DNA of 64,000 nt from an uncultured Pelagibacteraceae bacterium (GTDB taxonomy: Bacteria; Pseudomonadota; Alphaproteobacteria; Pelagibacterales; Pelagibacteraceae). The position numbers and the translations under genes are program-made. The notes beneath the pieces were generated by a model, which was given only the letters and a program-made list of their open reading frames with translations, did no database searches and was not told where the DNA came from. Position 1 is the stretch's first letter, and each line of letters opens with the position of its first letter. Positions 41,590 through 50,345 of the stretch are shown here, in pieces. Location: positions 80,773-144,772 of the forward strand of contig CABYFB010000004.1 in assembly GCA_902518165.1 (NCBI GenBank), read 5' to 3'.

Positions 41590-42537
41590 TTATCTATTAG
41601 GAGTGTCTGTCGCAATCATTTGACCTCTGACTTTTTCTCTAAAGTAAATATACACTCCTGCAGAAATAATAATAGCTGCCCCAAGAAACGTTCTTGGTTC
41701 AGGTATTGTTTCAAATAATATGTATCCTGCAATCATAGCAAAAATTATATAAGAGTATTCAAACAAAGATACAATTGAAGGTGAAGCAATACTATAAGCT
41801 GAAAAGACACAAAAGAAAGATATAGAAGCAACAACTCCCATTACAAAGACATATGGCCATGAAGCCGAAGGGTTAGTAAACCATTCTCTAACAATAAATT
41901 GTAAAGTAGGATCAGAAAAATTATTAAATTTTCCATCTCCACTAACTAGATAAATAATTAAACTTATAATAACCGCAAAAATATAAAGCAAAGTCATTTG
42001 AGTATAAATATTATCTTTATCAGAAGTATATTTTGTAATTGTCATCGAGCAAGCATAACAAAGTGCACATCCGACAGGTGCTAATTTGAAAAAATTAAAT
42101 TCCTCAAGTGTTGGATTAAGTACAATTAGTACTCCTATAAAACCTACAACAATTGCACTCCATCTTCTAATCCCAATTTGTTCTTTTAAGAAAAACTTAG
42201 CAAACATAGACATAAAAAAAGGACATGAGAAAAACAAAGCACTAACCATCGCTAAAGACATAAAAGTTAAAGAAATATAAAAAAAAGCAAATCCAAAAAA
42301 GAAACAAACAACCCTAATTAATGTCAAAAAAGGATAATGTGTTTTAAGAGTAATCTTTTTTTTTGTTATTAAAAAAAAAGATATTAGAATAGATGCTTGT
42401 ATTAAAGTTCTTCCCAAATATAATTCAAATAATGCAATATCTTCAAAAATAAACTTTATTAATGAGTCTTGAATGGAAAAAAAGGCCATTCCAGTCATAA
42501 TAAAAAAAATACCCCTTGTATTATTGTTTGTTTGCAT
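41590..42537 (-). CDS. EamA/DMT-family transporter
   Basis: The 315-residue protein has ten predicted membrane helices in two EamA halves. GIFFIMTGMAFFSIQDSLIK opens it, and IRVVCFFFGFAFFYISLTFM and EYSYIIFAMIAGYILFETIP are typical of the group of DMT permeases related to S-adenosylmethionine or riboflavin transporters. The substrate is unknown. The gene stands alone on the minus strand, divergent from the GFA-family gene at 42596. Confidence 0.85.
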   Translation of the reverse strand: MQTNNNTRGIFFIMTGMAFFSIQDSLIKFIFEDIALFELYLGRTLIQASILISFFLITKKKITLKTHYPFLTLIRVVCFFFGFAFFYISLTFMSLAMVSALFFSCPFFMSMFAKFFLKEQIGIRRWSAIVVGFIGVLIVLNPTLEEFNFFKLAPVGCALCYACSMTITKYTSDKDNIYTQMTLLYIFAVIISLIIYLVSGDGKFNNFSDPTLQFIVREWFTNPSASWPYVFVMGVVASISFFCVFSAYSIASPSIVSLFEYSYIIFAMIAGYILFETIPEPRTFLGAAIIISAGVYIYFREKVRGQMIATDTPNR

Positions 42538-42595
42538 ATCGCACCTATATCAAAAAAACTTTAACCTTCATAATTAATAAGATACTCTTAAAGAA

Positions 42596-43072
42596 ATGAG
42601 TGATTTTGAACCAATTTATGGTGGATGTATTTGTGAGAGTGTAAAGTATTCAATAAATAGTAAACCTCTTTTTACTCAGGTCTGCCATTGTTTAGATTGT
42701 AAAAAATTAACTGGATCATCTTATGTAATGAATACTAGCATTTTTGAAGATTCTTTAAAAATTAGTGGTGAACTTTTAAAAGCCGAATTGATTGCAGGGA
42801 GTGGGAAAAAATGTACTCATTACTTTTGTAAAAAATGTGGGGTTTATATTTATGCTGATTATGAATTTGCAATTAGAAGATTAACAGTTAGAACAAAGAC
42901 TCTTTTGAAACCGAAAGATTTTCCACCTCAAGCACATATATTTGTAAAAGATAAGGATCCATGGATAAATATTGTTAACAAAGATATTTGCTATGATGAA
43001 ATGTATGATCCAAAAATAGCTTGGCCTAAAGAAAGTTTAGATAGATATAAAAAATATCTTGAGACTAATTAA
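42596..43072 (+). CDS. GFA/CENP-V-family zinc protein, copy 1
   Basis: The 158-residue protein has the zinc ligands of the GFA family (glutathione-dependent formaldehyde-activating enzyme-like): GGCICESVKY, CHCLDCKKLTGSS and YFCKKCGVYIY. Most family members have not been shown to act on formaldehyde, so a function cannot be given. It overlaps the converging GMC oxidoreductase by eight bases. A paralogue lies at 47866. Formaldehyde from demethylation of quaternary amines would be a plausible substrate in this neighbourhood. Confidence 0.88.
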   Translation: MSDFEPIYGGCICESVKYSINSKPLFTQVCHCLDCKKLTGSSYVMNTSIFEDSLKISGELLKAELIAGSGKKCTHYFCKKCGVYIYADYEFAIRRLTVRTKTLLKPKDFPPQAHIFVKDKDPWINIVNKDICYDEMYDPKIAWPKESLDRYKKYLETN

Positions 43073-44645
43073 GGATAAAATAAGCCGCTCTTTCGCCTAT
43101 CATTAAAGTTGGTGCATTTAAATTACCACTTGTAATCTCTGGCATAACCGAGGCATCTGCAACTCTTAAATTTTCTAAACCGTGAACTTTCAATTTTTCG
43201 TCAACTACCGCCATTTTGTCCACACCCATTTTTAATGTGCAGGATGGATGATAAGCTGTCTCGGCTTTTGATCTAATATACTCTGTAATTTGCTCATCAT
43301 CAGTTGCACTTTCACCTGGACCTATTTCTTTTCCAGCGTAAGGTTTCATTGAATCTTGACTTAAAATCTTTCTAGCTACACGAACACACTTAATTGTTTC
43401 TTTTAAATCATATTCATCTTTTAAATAATTAAATTGAATTTTTGGGTAATCGTATGGATTTGAGCTATTTAATTTAATATGTCCTCTACTTTTAGGTTGG
43501 TTCAAACTTGCATGTAATTGATAACCATGTCTGTCAGGATCAACTAATCCATGATCGATTACAAATGCTGGAAAAAAATGAAATTGAATATTAGGATAGC
43601 TTTTGTCTTCTGAAGATTTGCAGAAACCACCTGCTTCTAAAAATGAAGTAGAACATGGACCACTTTTTGAAAGAAACCATTGAATACCAATTTTAAGCAT
43701 ATTTATTTTGTTAACATAAGAATAGAGCGTATCTTTAGTTTTACATTCTTGCTGAATGTAGGTTTCTAAATGGTCTTGTAAATTTTGACCTACTCCCTCT
43801 AACGAGTGTACAATATTAATTCCTTTATCTTTTAAATCTTTTTCAGGTCCTACACCTGATAACATCAATAGTTGTGGTGAATTGATTGAACCCCCGCTTA
43901 AAACAACTTCTTTCTTAGCGTAAACCTTTGTGACTTTATTTTTAATATTTACTTCTATTCCAACTGCTTTTTTTCCCTCAAAAATAATCCTTTCAGCAAA
44001 AGAATTAGTAAAAACTTTTAAATTTTTTCTTTTTTTTGCTGGCTCTAGATAATATTTAGAAGCGCTAGCTCTTTGACCTTTATGAATTGTAATATCATAC
44101 ATTCCAAATCCCTCTTGATCTTCTCCGTTCATATCTTTATTTTTTTTATAACCTGCTTCGACTGAAGCATTAATAAAAGCACTAAACAACGGATTTTTGT
44201 TTTTGGATTGATTTACTGGTAAAACTCCTTTCCCACCTCTGAATTCATTCTCTCCTTCGGACCACGTCTCAATTTTTTTAAAAAATGGTAAAACATTTTC
44301 ATAAGACCATGATTTCAAGCCAAATGAGGCCCATCTATCATAGTCGTTTTTATTTCCTCGAACATAAACCATTCCGTTATGTGCAGAACAACCACCTACC
44401 ATTTTTCCTCTTGGGCAAAATAATCTTCTATTATTTAAATTTGGCTCTGGTTCTGAATAATATTTATAATTATATTTGGGATCGTGCATTGCATATAGAA
44501 TTGCCAAAGGCATATTAACTTTCCAAATATCACTAGATCCACCTGCCTCAAACAAGGCAACATTAAATTTCCCATTTTCACTTAATCTATTTGCAAGAAC
44601 ACATCCTGCTGTACCAGCTCCAACAATTATGTAGTCAAAATTCAT
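43065..44645 (-). CDS. GMC-family oxidoreductase, choline-dehydrogenase-like
   Basis: The 526-residue flavoprotein opens with the FAD motif IVGAGTAGCVLANRLSENG and shows the GMC signatures GGCSAHNGMVYVRGN and GGSINSPQLLMLSGVG. The catalytic region is YHPSCTLKMG and the C-terminal block SGNLNAPTLMIGERAA. These are close to choline dehydrogenase (BetA), but other alcohol oxidases share them. The start follows the thioesterase stop directly. Position in a betaine/carnitine locus favours choline or a related alcohol as substrate, an inference. Confidence 0.88.
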   Translation of the reverse strand: MNFDYIIVGAGTAGCVLANRLSENGKFNVALFEAGGSSDIWKVNMPLAILYAMHDPKYNYKYYSEPEPNLNNRRLFCPRGKMVGGCSAHNGMVYVRGNKNDYDRWASFGLKSWSYENVLPFFKKIETWSEGENEFRGGKGVLPVNQSKNKNPLFSAFINASVEAGYKKNKDMNGEDQEGFGMYDITIHKGQRASASKYYLEPAKKRKNLKVFTNSFAERIIFEGKKAVGIEVNIKNKVTKVYAKKEVVLSGGSINSPQLLMLSGVGPEKDLKDKGINIVHSLEGVGQNLQDHLETYIQQECKTKDTLYSYVNKINMLKIGIQWFLSKSGPCSTSFLEAGGFCKSSEDKSYPNIQFHFFPAFVIDHGLVDPDRHGYQLHASLNQPKSRGHIKLNSSNPYDYPKIQFNYLKDEYDLKETIKCVRVARKILSQDSMKPYAGKEIGPGESATDDEQITEYIRSKAETAYHPSCTLKMGVDKMAVVDEKLKVHGLENLRVADASVMPEITSGNLNAPTLMIGERAAYFILN

Positions 44646-45113
44646 TTACTTTTTAAGTTTATCTGCAAGTACTAATTTATCTGATTTAAAACTATTTTTA
44701 TTTTCGTTAATAAAATCATCCATAATTTTTATTTTATCTTCTTCAAATTCTGTAACTTTTCTTTTTTTAAGATCGATATAAAGAGATATACTTTCTGTAG
44801 TTGCAGCAAGTTTTCCTGTTTTTTTTTCGATCATCTCACATTTTAAATGTAATCTTTTCTTATCATGATCAAAGAAGGTGCAAAAAACATCAACTTCTTC
44901 ATTTTCTTTAACTTCATTATCGTAAGTTGTTCTTGTTTCAACAACCATTGTACTTCTTTTATTTATTTGTGCTTTAGCTCCGCCCATATCAAATTTATTA
45001 AGCATTGTTTCCCATGCTTCATCAAAAATTAAAACATAATAAGCCATGTTCATATGCTCATTATAATCTGTCCAATCTTTTATTATTTTTCTCGAAGCCA
45101 AATGAAATGACAT
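44646..45113 (-). CDS. Hotdog-fold acyl-CoA thioesterase (possible betainyl-CoA thioesterase)
   Basis: The 155-residue protein is a 4-hydroxybenzoyl-CoA-type hotdog thioesterase; WTDYNEHMNMAYYVLIFDEA is the substrate-binding helix region with its Asp and His. Carnitine-degrading bacteria use such an enzyme to split betainyl-CoA into glycine betaine and CoA, and the genes for the two preceding steps lie at 46038-47866, so that role fits. The alternative is a thioesterase for the product of the CitE-like lyase, with which it shares an operon (four-base gap). Confidence 0.82.
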   Translation of the reverse strand: MSFHLASRKIIKDWTDYNEHMNMAYYVLIFDEAWETMLNKFDMGGAKAQINKRSTMVVETRTTYDNEVKENEEVDVFCTFFDHDKKRLHLKCEMIEKKTGKLAATTESISLYIDLKKRKVTEFEEDKIKIMDDFINENKNSFKSDKLVLADKLKK

Positions 45114-45117
45114 TTTA

Positions 45118-45978
45118 TCAGCTTTTGTTTATTTTATTTGCTACTAACAATTTTCTTTGCATCTCTCTTAAAACAGGTCTTTCTATCAATTTACCATCTA
45201 TTACAACCAAACCTGTGTTTGCTTTTTTAAATTGATTCATAATTCTTTTAGCTTTACTTATTTCTTCCTCTGTTGGAGTAAAAATTTCATTTAAAATACT
45301 TATTTGCTTTGGATGAATAGATCCTTTCCCAGTGAATCCTAAGTTTTTAACAAACTGTGCTTCTTTTTTCATTCCTTCCATATCTTCTAAATTTAAATAA
45401 GGAACATCAATAACATCAACTCCTTTACTTGCACCAGCATGAACCAACCTTGATCTTGCATAAACTAAATTCTCTAATTTGTTTTCCACTCTCAATTCTG
45501 CTGCCATATCCTCTCCACCAAAATATAAAGCAACTATTCTATCGCTAGAATGTGCAATATCATAAATACTTTCAAGAGCTTGATTAGTTTCCATGATAAC
45601 ATGAAGATCAGTATCTAAACCACAATCAGTAAGCATGTCATCAATAAATGTAATTTCGTCAGGTGTTTTAACTTTAGGCAACATGATAGCTTTAACTTTT
45701 AGTTTATTTGAAGCAATAGCTTCTAAGTCTAAAAGACCATTTTTAGTTCTTTGACAATTTAATCTAACAACTAATTCAACATCATTTTTTACCTCTAGTG
45801 ACTTTAATGCTTCAATAGTATTTTTCCTTGCCTCGTCTTTATCTTTCATGGCAATTCCATCTTCTAATTCTATACAAACCATATCAGCACCTGAAGCTAG
45901 GGCTTTTGGAAACATCTCTGGTTGAAGACCTGGTGTAAATATAAAGCTACGTCTAACCCTTAGTTTATTTAAGTCCAT
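45118..45978 (-). CDS. CitE/HpcH-family lyase (malyl-CoA-lyase-like)
   Basis: The 286-residue TIM-barrel protein has the CitE signatures RRSFIFTPGLQPEMFPKAL, MVCIELEDGIAMKDKDEAR, LYFGGEDMAAEL (metal-binding Glu and Asp) and GKGSIHPKQI near the C-terminus. Family members cleave or form C-C bonds in malyl-CoA, beta-methylmalyl-CoA or citramalyl-CoA; some instead hydrolyse the thioester. It leads the minus-strand unit lyase-thioesterase-GMC and is divergent from the carnitine genes. The substrate cannot be read from the sequence. Confidence 0.85.
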   Translation of the reverse strand: MDLNKLRVRRSFIFTPGLQPEMFPKALASGADMVCIELEDGIAMKDKDEARKNTIEALKSLEVKNDVELVVRLNCQRTKNGLLDLEAIASNKLKVKAIMLPKVKTPDEITFIDDMLTDCGLDTDLHVIMETNQALESIYDIAHSSDRIVALYFGGEDMAAELRVENKLENLVYARSRLVHAGASKGVDVIDVPYLNLEDMEGMKKEAQFVKNLGFTGKGSIHPKQISILNEIFTPTEEEISKAKRIMNQFKKANTGLVVIDGKLIERPVLREMQRKLLVANKINKS

Positions 45979-46037
45979 TTAATTTTTATTTCTTATAATT
46001 GTTAATGATATGATATTATATTTTACTAGAAATAAAA

Positions 46038-46925
46038 ATGAACAATAAGGTCTTCATCTCATGTGCAGTTACAGGATCTGGTGATACAGCAAGTAAACAT
46101 CCTGATTTACCTAAAACTCCAGAGCAAATTGCAAAAGCAGCAATAGAGTCTGCTAAAGCTGGTGCTGCAATTGCCCATATCCATGTCAGAGAGGAAGATG
46201 GAACTCCAAGTAGAAGACTTGAACTTTATAAAGAAGTGGTTGACAGAGTGAGATCATCTGAAACTGATGTAATTCTTAATCTCACAACAGGCATGGGTGG
46301 TGATTTAGATATCGGCCAAGGCAAGAACCCTTTAGACTTTGGTCCAATGACAGACATGGCAAATGTAATGGAAAGAATTGCTAATGCAGAACAATTTCTT
46401 CCAGAAATATGCACACTTGATTGCGGAACCTTAAATTTTGGAGATAGTTCAGTTATCACAGTCAACACACCTAACGATTTAAGAAAAGCTGCAAAAAAAC
46501 TTCAAGAAATAAAAGTTAAACCTGAAATAGAAGCTTTTGATTTAGGAAATATGTGGTTTGGTGCTCAATTATATAAAGAGGGATTATTAAGTGATCCACC
46601 TCTTTTTCAAATGTGTTTGGGAATTCCATGGGGAGCACCGGCAACACCATTAGCTATGCAAGCGATGAAAGATATAATGCCTAAAGAAGGTATATGGTCA
46701 GGTTTTGCAATATCTAAAAACGAAATGCCATATGTTGCTCAAACTGTAGTAATGGGAGGTAACCCAAGAGTTGGTTTAGAGGATAATTTATATTTATCCA
46801 AAGGTAAATTGGCAACAAATCCTCAATTAGTTGAGAAAGCTATAAGGATCGTTACAGATCTTGGTGTTGAGATTATGTCACCTGCAGAAACAAGAGAAAA
46901 ATTAAAGCTTGTAAAACACAAGTAA
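46038..46925 (+). CDS. cdhC: Beta-keto acid cleavage enzyme, probably dehydrocarnitine cleavage enzyme (CdhC)
   Basis: The 295-residue protein belongs to the BKACE family (formerly DUF849), zinc enzymes that split a beta-keto acid with acetyl-CoA. AHIHVREEDGTPSRR carries the zinc His pair, and NLTTGMGGDL, GTLNFGDSS and FDLGNMWFGAQL are family blocks. With dehydrocarnitine the products are acetoacetate and betainyl-CoA. The next gene, overlapping by one base, encodes a carnitine-dehydrogenase-type enzyme, which supports this substrate. Confidence 0.88.
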   Translation: MNNKVFISCAVTGSGDTASKHPDLPKTPEQIAKAAIESAKAGAAIAHIHVREEDGTPSRRLELYKEVVDRVRSSETDVILNLTTGMGGDLDIGQGKNPLDFGPMTDMANVMERIANAEQFLPEICTLDCGTLNFGDSSVITVNTPNDLRKAAKKLQEIKVKPEIEAFDLGNMWFGAQLYKEGLLSDPPLFQMCLGIPWGAPATPLAMQAMKDIMPKEGIWSGFAISKNEMPYVAQTVVMGGNPRVGLEDNLYLSKGKLATNPQLVEKAIRIVTDLGVEIMSPAETREKLKLVKHK

Positions 46926-47866
46926 TGTCAAAAATTAAAACTGTAGGAATAGTTGGAACTGGTGTCATAGGGACTGGCTGGATAATAAGAAATTTAGCTC
47001 ACAACAAAATTGTTCATGCATATGATCAAAACAAAAATCTCAAAAAATATGTTTTAAAAGAAATAAAAAGAACTTCAAAAAGTATAAAAAAACTTTTTGG
47101 AAAAAAAATTTTAATTAAAAATTTAAAATTCTTTAATTCTTTGGAAAAGGCTCTTTCAAATGTGGATTTTGTTCAAGAAAGTGTATTAGAGAATTATAAA
47201 GTTAAAACTGATTTAATCCAAAAAATCTCTAGATATGTAAAATCAAATGTAATTATTTCTTCAAGTTCGTCAGGACTTTTGCCCTCTAAAATTTTTTCTA
47301 AGAGTAAAAATCCTCAAAGAGGCATAATTGGACATCCATTTAACCCAGCGTATTTATTGCCAGCAGTTGAAATAGTTCCTGGAAAAAAAACTACAAGAAA
47401 GTTTCTTTCAGATGCAAACAAATATTACAAATCAATCTCAATGAGGCCAATCATGCTTAAAAAAGAATTACCAGGTTATTTATCGGATAGACTTCAAGAG
47501 GCATTGTGGAGAGAGGGTCTACATATTATTAATGAAAATTATGCAACAACACAGGAATTAGATCGTGCAATAGAAGATGGACCAGGTCTTAGATACTCAA
47601 TAATGGGCACCTTTTTAACCTTTCATCTTGCTGGAGGTAATGCAGGAATGAAACATATGTTAAAGCAATTTGGTCCAGCCTTAAAATTACCTTGGACAAA
47701 ATTAAAAGCTCCAAAGTTAACAAATAAATTATCTGATAAACTTATATCAGGTACAAAAAAACAAGCTAAAGGTAAATCAATTAATATGCTTTCAAATATT
47801 AGGGACCAATATTTAGTTGATGTATTAAAAATTAGAAAAAAATACGAGAATAAAATTAGAAATTGA
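46925..47866 (+). CDS. cdhA: L-carnitine dehydrogenase (CdhA), 3-hydroxyacyl-CoA dehydrogenase family
   Basis: CdhA oxidises L-carnitine to 3-dehydrocarnitine with NAD. The 313-residue sequence has the NAD motif GIVGTGVIGTGW, DFVQESVLENYKVK, ISSSSSGLLPSK and the catalytic region GHPFNPAYLLPAVEIVPG, then the C-terminal helical domain with YLSDRLQEALWREGLHI. In several bacteria this enzyme is fused to a thioesterase; here the chain stops without one, and a separate hotdog thioesterase is encoded at 44646. The N-terminal half is very Lys-rich. It is coupled to cdhC upstream and a GFA gene downstream. Confidence 0.88.
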   Translation: MSKIKTVGIVGTGVIGTGWIIRNLAHNKIVHAYDQNKNLKKYVLKEIKRTSKSIKKLFGKKILIKNLKFFNSLEKALSNVDFVQESVLENYKVKTDLIQKISRYVKSNVIISSSSSGLLPSKIFSKSKNPQRGIIGHPFNPAYLLPAVEIVPGKKTTRKFLSDANKYYKSISMRPIMLKKELPGYLSDRLQEALWREGLHIINENYATTQELDRAIEDGPGLRYSIMGTFLTFHLAGGNAGMKHMLKQFGPALKLPWTKLKAPKLTNKLSDKLISGTKKQAKGKSINMLSNIRDQYLVDVLKIRKKYENKIRN

Positions 47867-48276
47867 TGAAAGAAAAAATTTTTGTAAATAAAACTGGTGG
47901 ATGTATCTGTGGAAATATAACTTTTAAGGTTAAGCTTGATGAAGTCCCTTTAGTTTTCAATTGTCATTGTATTGATTGTAGAAAAAAAATAGGAGGAATA
48001 ATGACAATTATACTTCTTAGAGATGGAGCAATAGATATAGATAAGTCTAAATTAAAAATTTATGAACATGAAGGTGGCAGTGGTAATAAAATTAAAAAAC
48101 ATTTTTGTGGGAAATGTGCTGCTCCTATTTTAACTTATGTAGAAAAGTATAAAAAATACTATTTATATGCAGGTTTACTAGACGATATTAGTTTTTTAAA
48201 TAAAGCAGAGAACATACACTATAAAGAGTCTCATTTTCCATTTATGGAAATAAGCGAAAAAAATATTAAAGTTTAA
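47866..48276 (+). CDS. GFA/CENP-V-family zinc protein, copy 2
   Basis: The 136-residue protein has the three zinc motifs of the family: GGCICGNITFKV, CHCIDCRKK and FCGKCAAPI. It starts with ATG 47866, which overlaps the cdhA stop (TGATG), so it belongs to the carnitine unit. It differs strongly from the copy at 42596 outside the Cys motifs. The function is unknown; a link to formaldehyde or another small carbonyl is only an inference. Confidence 0.87.
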   Translation: MKEKIFVNKTGGCICGNITFKVKLDEVPLVFNCHCIDCRKKIGGIMTIILLRDGAIDIDKSKLKIYEHEGGSGNKIKKHFCGKCAAPILTYVEKYKKYYLYAGLLDDISFLNKAENIHYKESHFPFMEISEKNIKV

Positions 48277-48279
48277 ATA

Positions 48280-49065
48280 CTAATGCATTCTTAAAGTATT
48301 GCCGTCTACAGCAATTACTTGTCCTGATATCCTTGGTGCATCATTCGAAATTAAAAAGCTACAAATTCTTCCAATATCCTCTTCATAGACCCATGTATTC
48401 ATTGAAGTCATTGAAACAAATTCTTTTTCTATTAATTTTTTTGAAATATTTAAAAACTTCGATTTATCCCTTATTACTCTACCCATTCTATCTCCCTTTA
48501 TTGTTCCAGGACAAATAGCGTTTACTCTAATTTTAAATTTCCCCAGTTCCATTGCCAGTGTTTTGGTTATACCAACAACTGCCCACTTACTTGCACAGTA
48601 AGGGGATCTTAATGGAAATCCAAATATACCTGCGGTTGATGATAAATTAATTATAGCTCCACCTTTATTTTTTTTTAGCAATGGAATTGAATATTTTGAA
48701 AAATAAAAATGGCTAATAACGTTTACCTTTAATGTATTTTCCCAATCCTTGCTTTTTAATTTTTCAAGTGTCCCGGTTGGTCCAGCAATTCCAACGTTAT
48801 TTATTAAAGCATCAATTTTTTTTGTTTTTTTTAATATTTTGCTAAAAAAATTTTTTACTTGGTTTTCATCCGAGGCATCGCACTGAAATACAAATAATTT
48901 TTTATTATTGAGCTTGTGCTTCTTGCATTTATTCAGAAAAGTTGGATTGATATCACAAAGATATACTATTGCACCTTTATCTAAAAATATTTTTGCTGAA
49001 CTCCATCCAATACCCGAACCTCCTGCGGATATGATTATTTTTTTATTTTTTAAGGTTATGCTCAT
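48280..49065 (-). CDS. Short-chain dehydrogenase/reductase (SDR)
   Basis: From ATG 49065 the protein has 261 residues with the classical SDR features: SAGGSGIGWSSAKIFLDKG (cofactor), NNVGIAGPTG, the catalytic Ser in INLSSTAGIFG and the YCASKWAVVGITK active site. Asp after the second strand (LCDINP) favours NAD. A TTG at 49089 would add eight residues. It converges with the GFA gene (three-base gap). The substrate is unknown; a hydroxy compound of the carnitine or betaine pathways is possible. Confidence 0.88.
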   Translation of the reverse strand: MSITLKNKKIIISAGGSGIGWSSAKIFLDKGAIVYLCDINPTFLNKCKKHKLNNKKLFVFQCDASDENQVKNFFSKILKKTKKIDALINNVGIAGPTGTLEKLKSKDWENTLKVNVISHFYFSKYSIPLLKKNKGGAIINLSSTAGIFGFPLRSPYCASKWAVVGITKTLAMELGKFKIRVNAICPGTIKGDRMGRVIRDKSKFLNISKKLIEKEFVSMTSMNTWVYEEDIGRICSFLISNDAPRISGQVIAVDGNTLRMH

Positions 49066-49167
49066 TTTTAATTTTAAAAGATAATTCAAACTAACAATTC
49101 TTCCAACTATTAATATGTCAACTAATAATTGAATTGAGCATTAAATTATTTTATATTGATATTGATT

Positions 49168-50292
49168 ATGCACTCAATTTCAAAAATCTCAAAAAACGGG
49201 ACTTATCTTCAAGTAATTTGGGATGACGGAAAAGAGAGTAAATTTAATTATATGTGGCTGAGAGATAATTGCCCCACAGCACACGATAAAGATTCTAGGC
49301 ATCGAATGTTTAATATTTTAGATGTATCAGAAAATATAAACCCAAAAAGATATAATCTTAATAATGATGGTAAATTAGAAATAGAGTGGAGTGAGGGAAA
49401 TCATGTAAGTCATTATGATATTAATTGGCTTAGAGAAAATTGTTACACAATAAAAAATAATGAAGAATACAAATCACCTTATCAATTGTGGGATAGCAAA
49501 TTAGAAAAAAATATTGATAGTATATATATAGATCATAATGAAATAATATCTTCCGAAGAGGGATTAATTAAATGGTTAGAGCTTCTTCACTATAAAGGAA
49601 TAGCTATAGTTTATAATGCTCCAGTAGAAAAAAATTCTGCATTTCCAGTTTTAAATAGAATTAGTCACACAAGAGAGACATTTTTTAAAACACCTTTTGA
49701 AGTTATAAATATACCAAAACCAAATAACTCAGCTTATACAGCTCATGCACTTCAAAATCATATGGATTTACCATGGTTTGAGAATCCTCCCGGGTATCAA
49801 TTTTTACATTGTTTAGTTAATTCAGCAAAAGGGGGTGACTCATCAGCAGTAGATGCATTTGCAGTAGCAGAATATTTAAAGAAAAATGATAAAGATACTT
49901 TTGATACGCTAACAAAAATTCCTTTAAAGTTTAGAGACAAAGATTACACACAAGAAGCTCATAGAAGTTTTTATGGTACTGCAATAAGTCTAACAAAAGA
50001 TAGCGATTATAATGATGTTAGATTTAGCACTGCAACAATGGATGCTTTAGATTGTCACCCAGATCAAATGGATAAAGTTTATAAATCACATCATAAATTT
50101 GGAAAACTTTTACACGATGACAAATTTCAAATAAAATTTAGACTAAGACCTGGAGATATATATACATTCAATAATAGAAGGGTGCTTCATGGAAGAACTG
50201 AATTTGATCCAAATTCTGGACACAGACACCTGCAAGGTTATTACATGGATAGAGATGAAATTGTGGGTAGATTAAATTATCTTAAGAAATAA
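49168..50292 (+). CDS. Gamma-butyrobetaine dioxygenase (GBB hydroxylase)
   Basis: This Fe(II)/2-oxoglutarate enzyme hydroxylates gamma-butyrobetaine to L-carnitine. The 374-residue protein has the N-terminal zinc-type domain of the family (YMWLRDNCPTAHDKDSRHR) and the catalytic domain with iron ligands His198 and Asp200 in LQNHMDLPW and His341 in RVLHGRTEF. AYTAHALQNH and PPGYQFLHCL are family blocks. Trimethyllysine hydroxylase is the closest alternative. I chose ATG 49168; the extension to 49156 is not needed. The carnitine-degrading genes nearby support the substrate. A terminator follows. Confidence 0.87.
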   Translation: MHSISKISKNGTYLQVIWDDGKESKFNYMWLRDNCPTAHDKDSRHRMFNILDVSENINPKRYNLNNDGKLEIEWSEGNHVSHYDINWLRENCYTIKNNEEYKSPYQLWDSKLEKNIDSIYIDHNEIISSEEGLIKWLELLHYKGIAIVYNAPVEKNSAFPVLNRISHTRETFFKTPFEVINIPKPNNSAYTAHALQNHMDLPWFENPPGYQFLHCLVNSAKGGDSSAVDAFAVAEYLKKNDKDTFDTLTKIPLKFRDKDYTQEAHRSFYGTAISLTKDSDYNDVRFSTATMDALDCHPDQMDKVYKSHHKFGKLLHDDKFQIKFRLRPGDIYTFNNRRVLHGRTEFDPNSGHRHLQGYYMDRDEIVGRLNYLKK

Positions 50293-50293
50293 A

Positions 50294-50324
50294 AAAAGGG
50301 CTTTGAAAATATCAAAGCCCTTTT
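50294..50324. terminator. Bidirectional terminator between the GBB dioxygenase and proX
   Basis: AAAAGGGCTTTGA (50294-50306) and TCAAAGCCCTTTT (50312-50324) form a perfect 13-bp stem with an AAATA loop. T-runs result on either strand, so it ends both the plus-strand dioxygenase transcript and the minus-strand proX transcript. Confidence 0.92.
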
Positions 50325-50345
50325 ATCTAATTTATTTTAAAGTTA

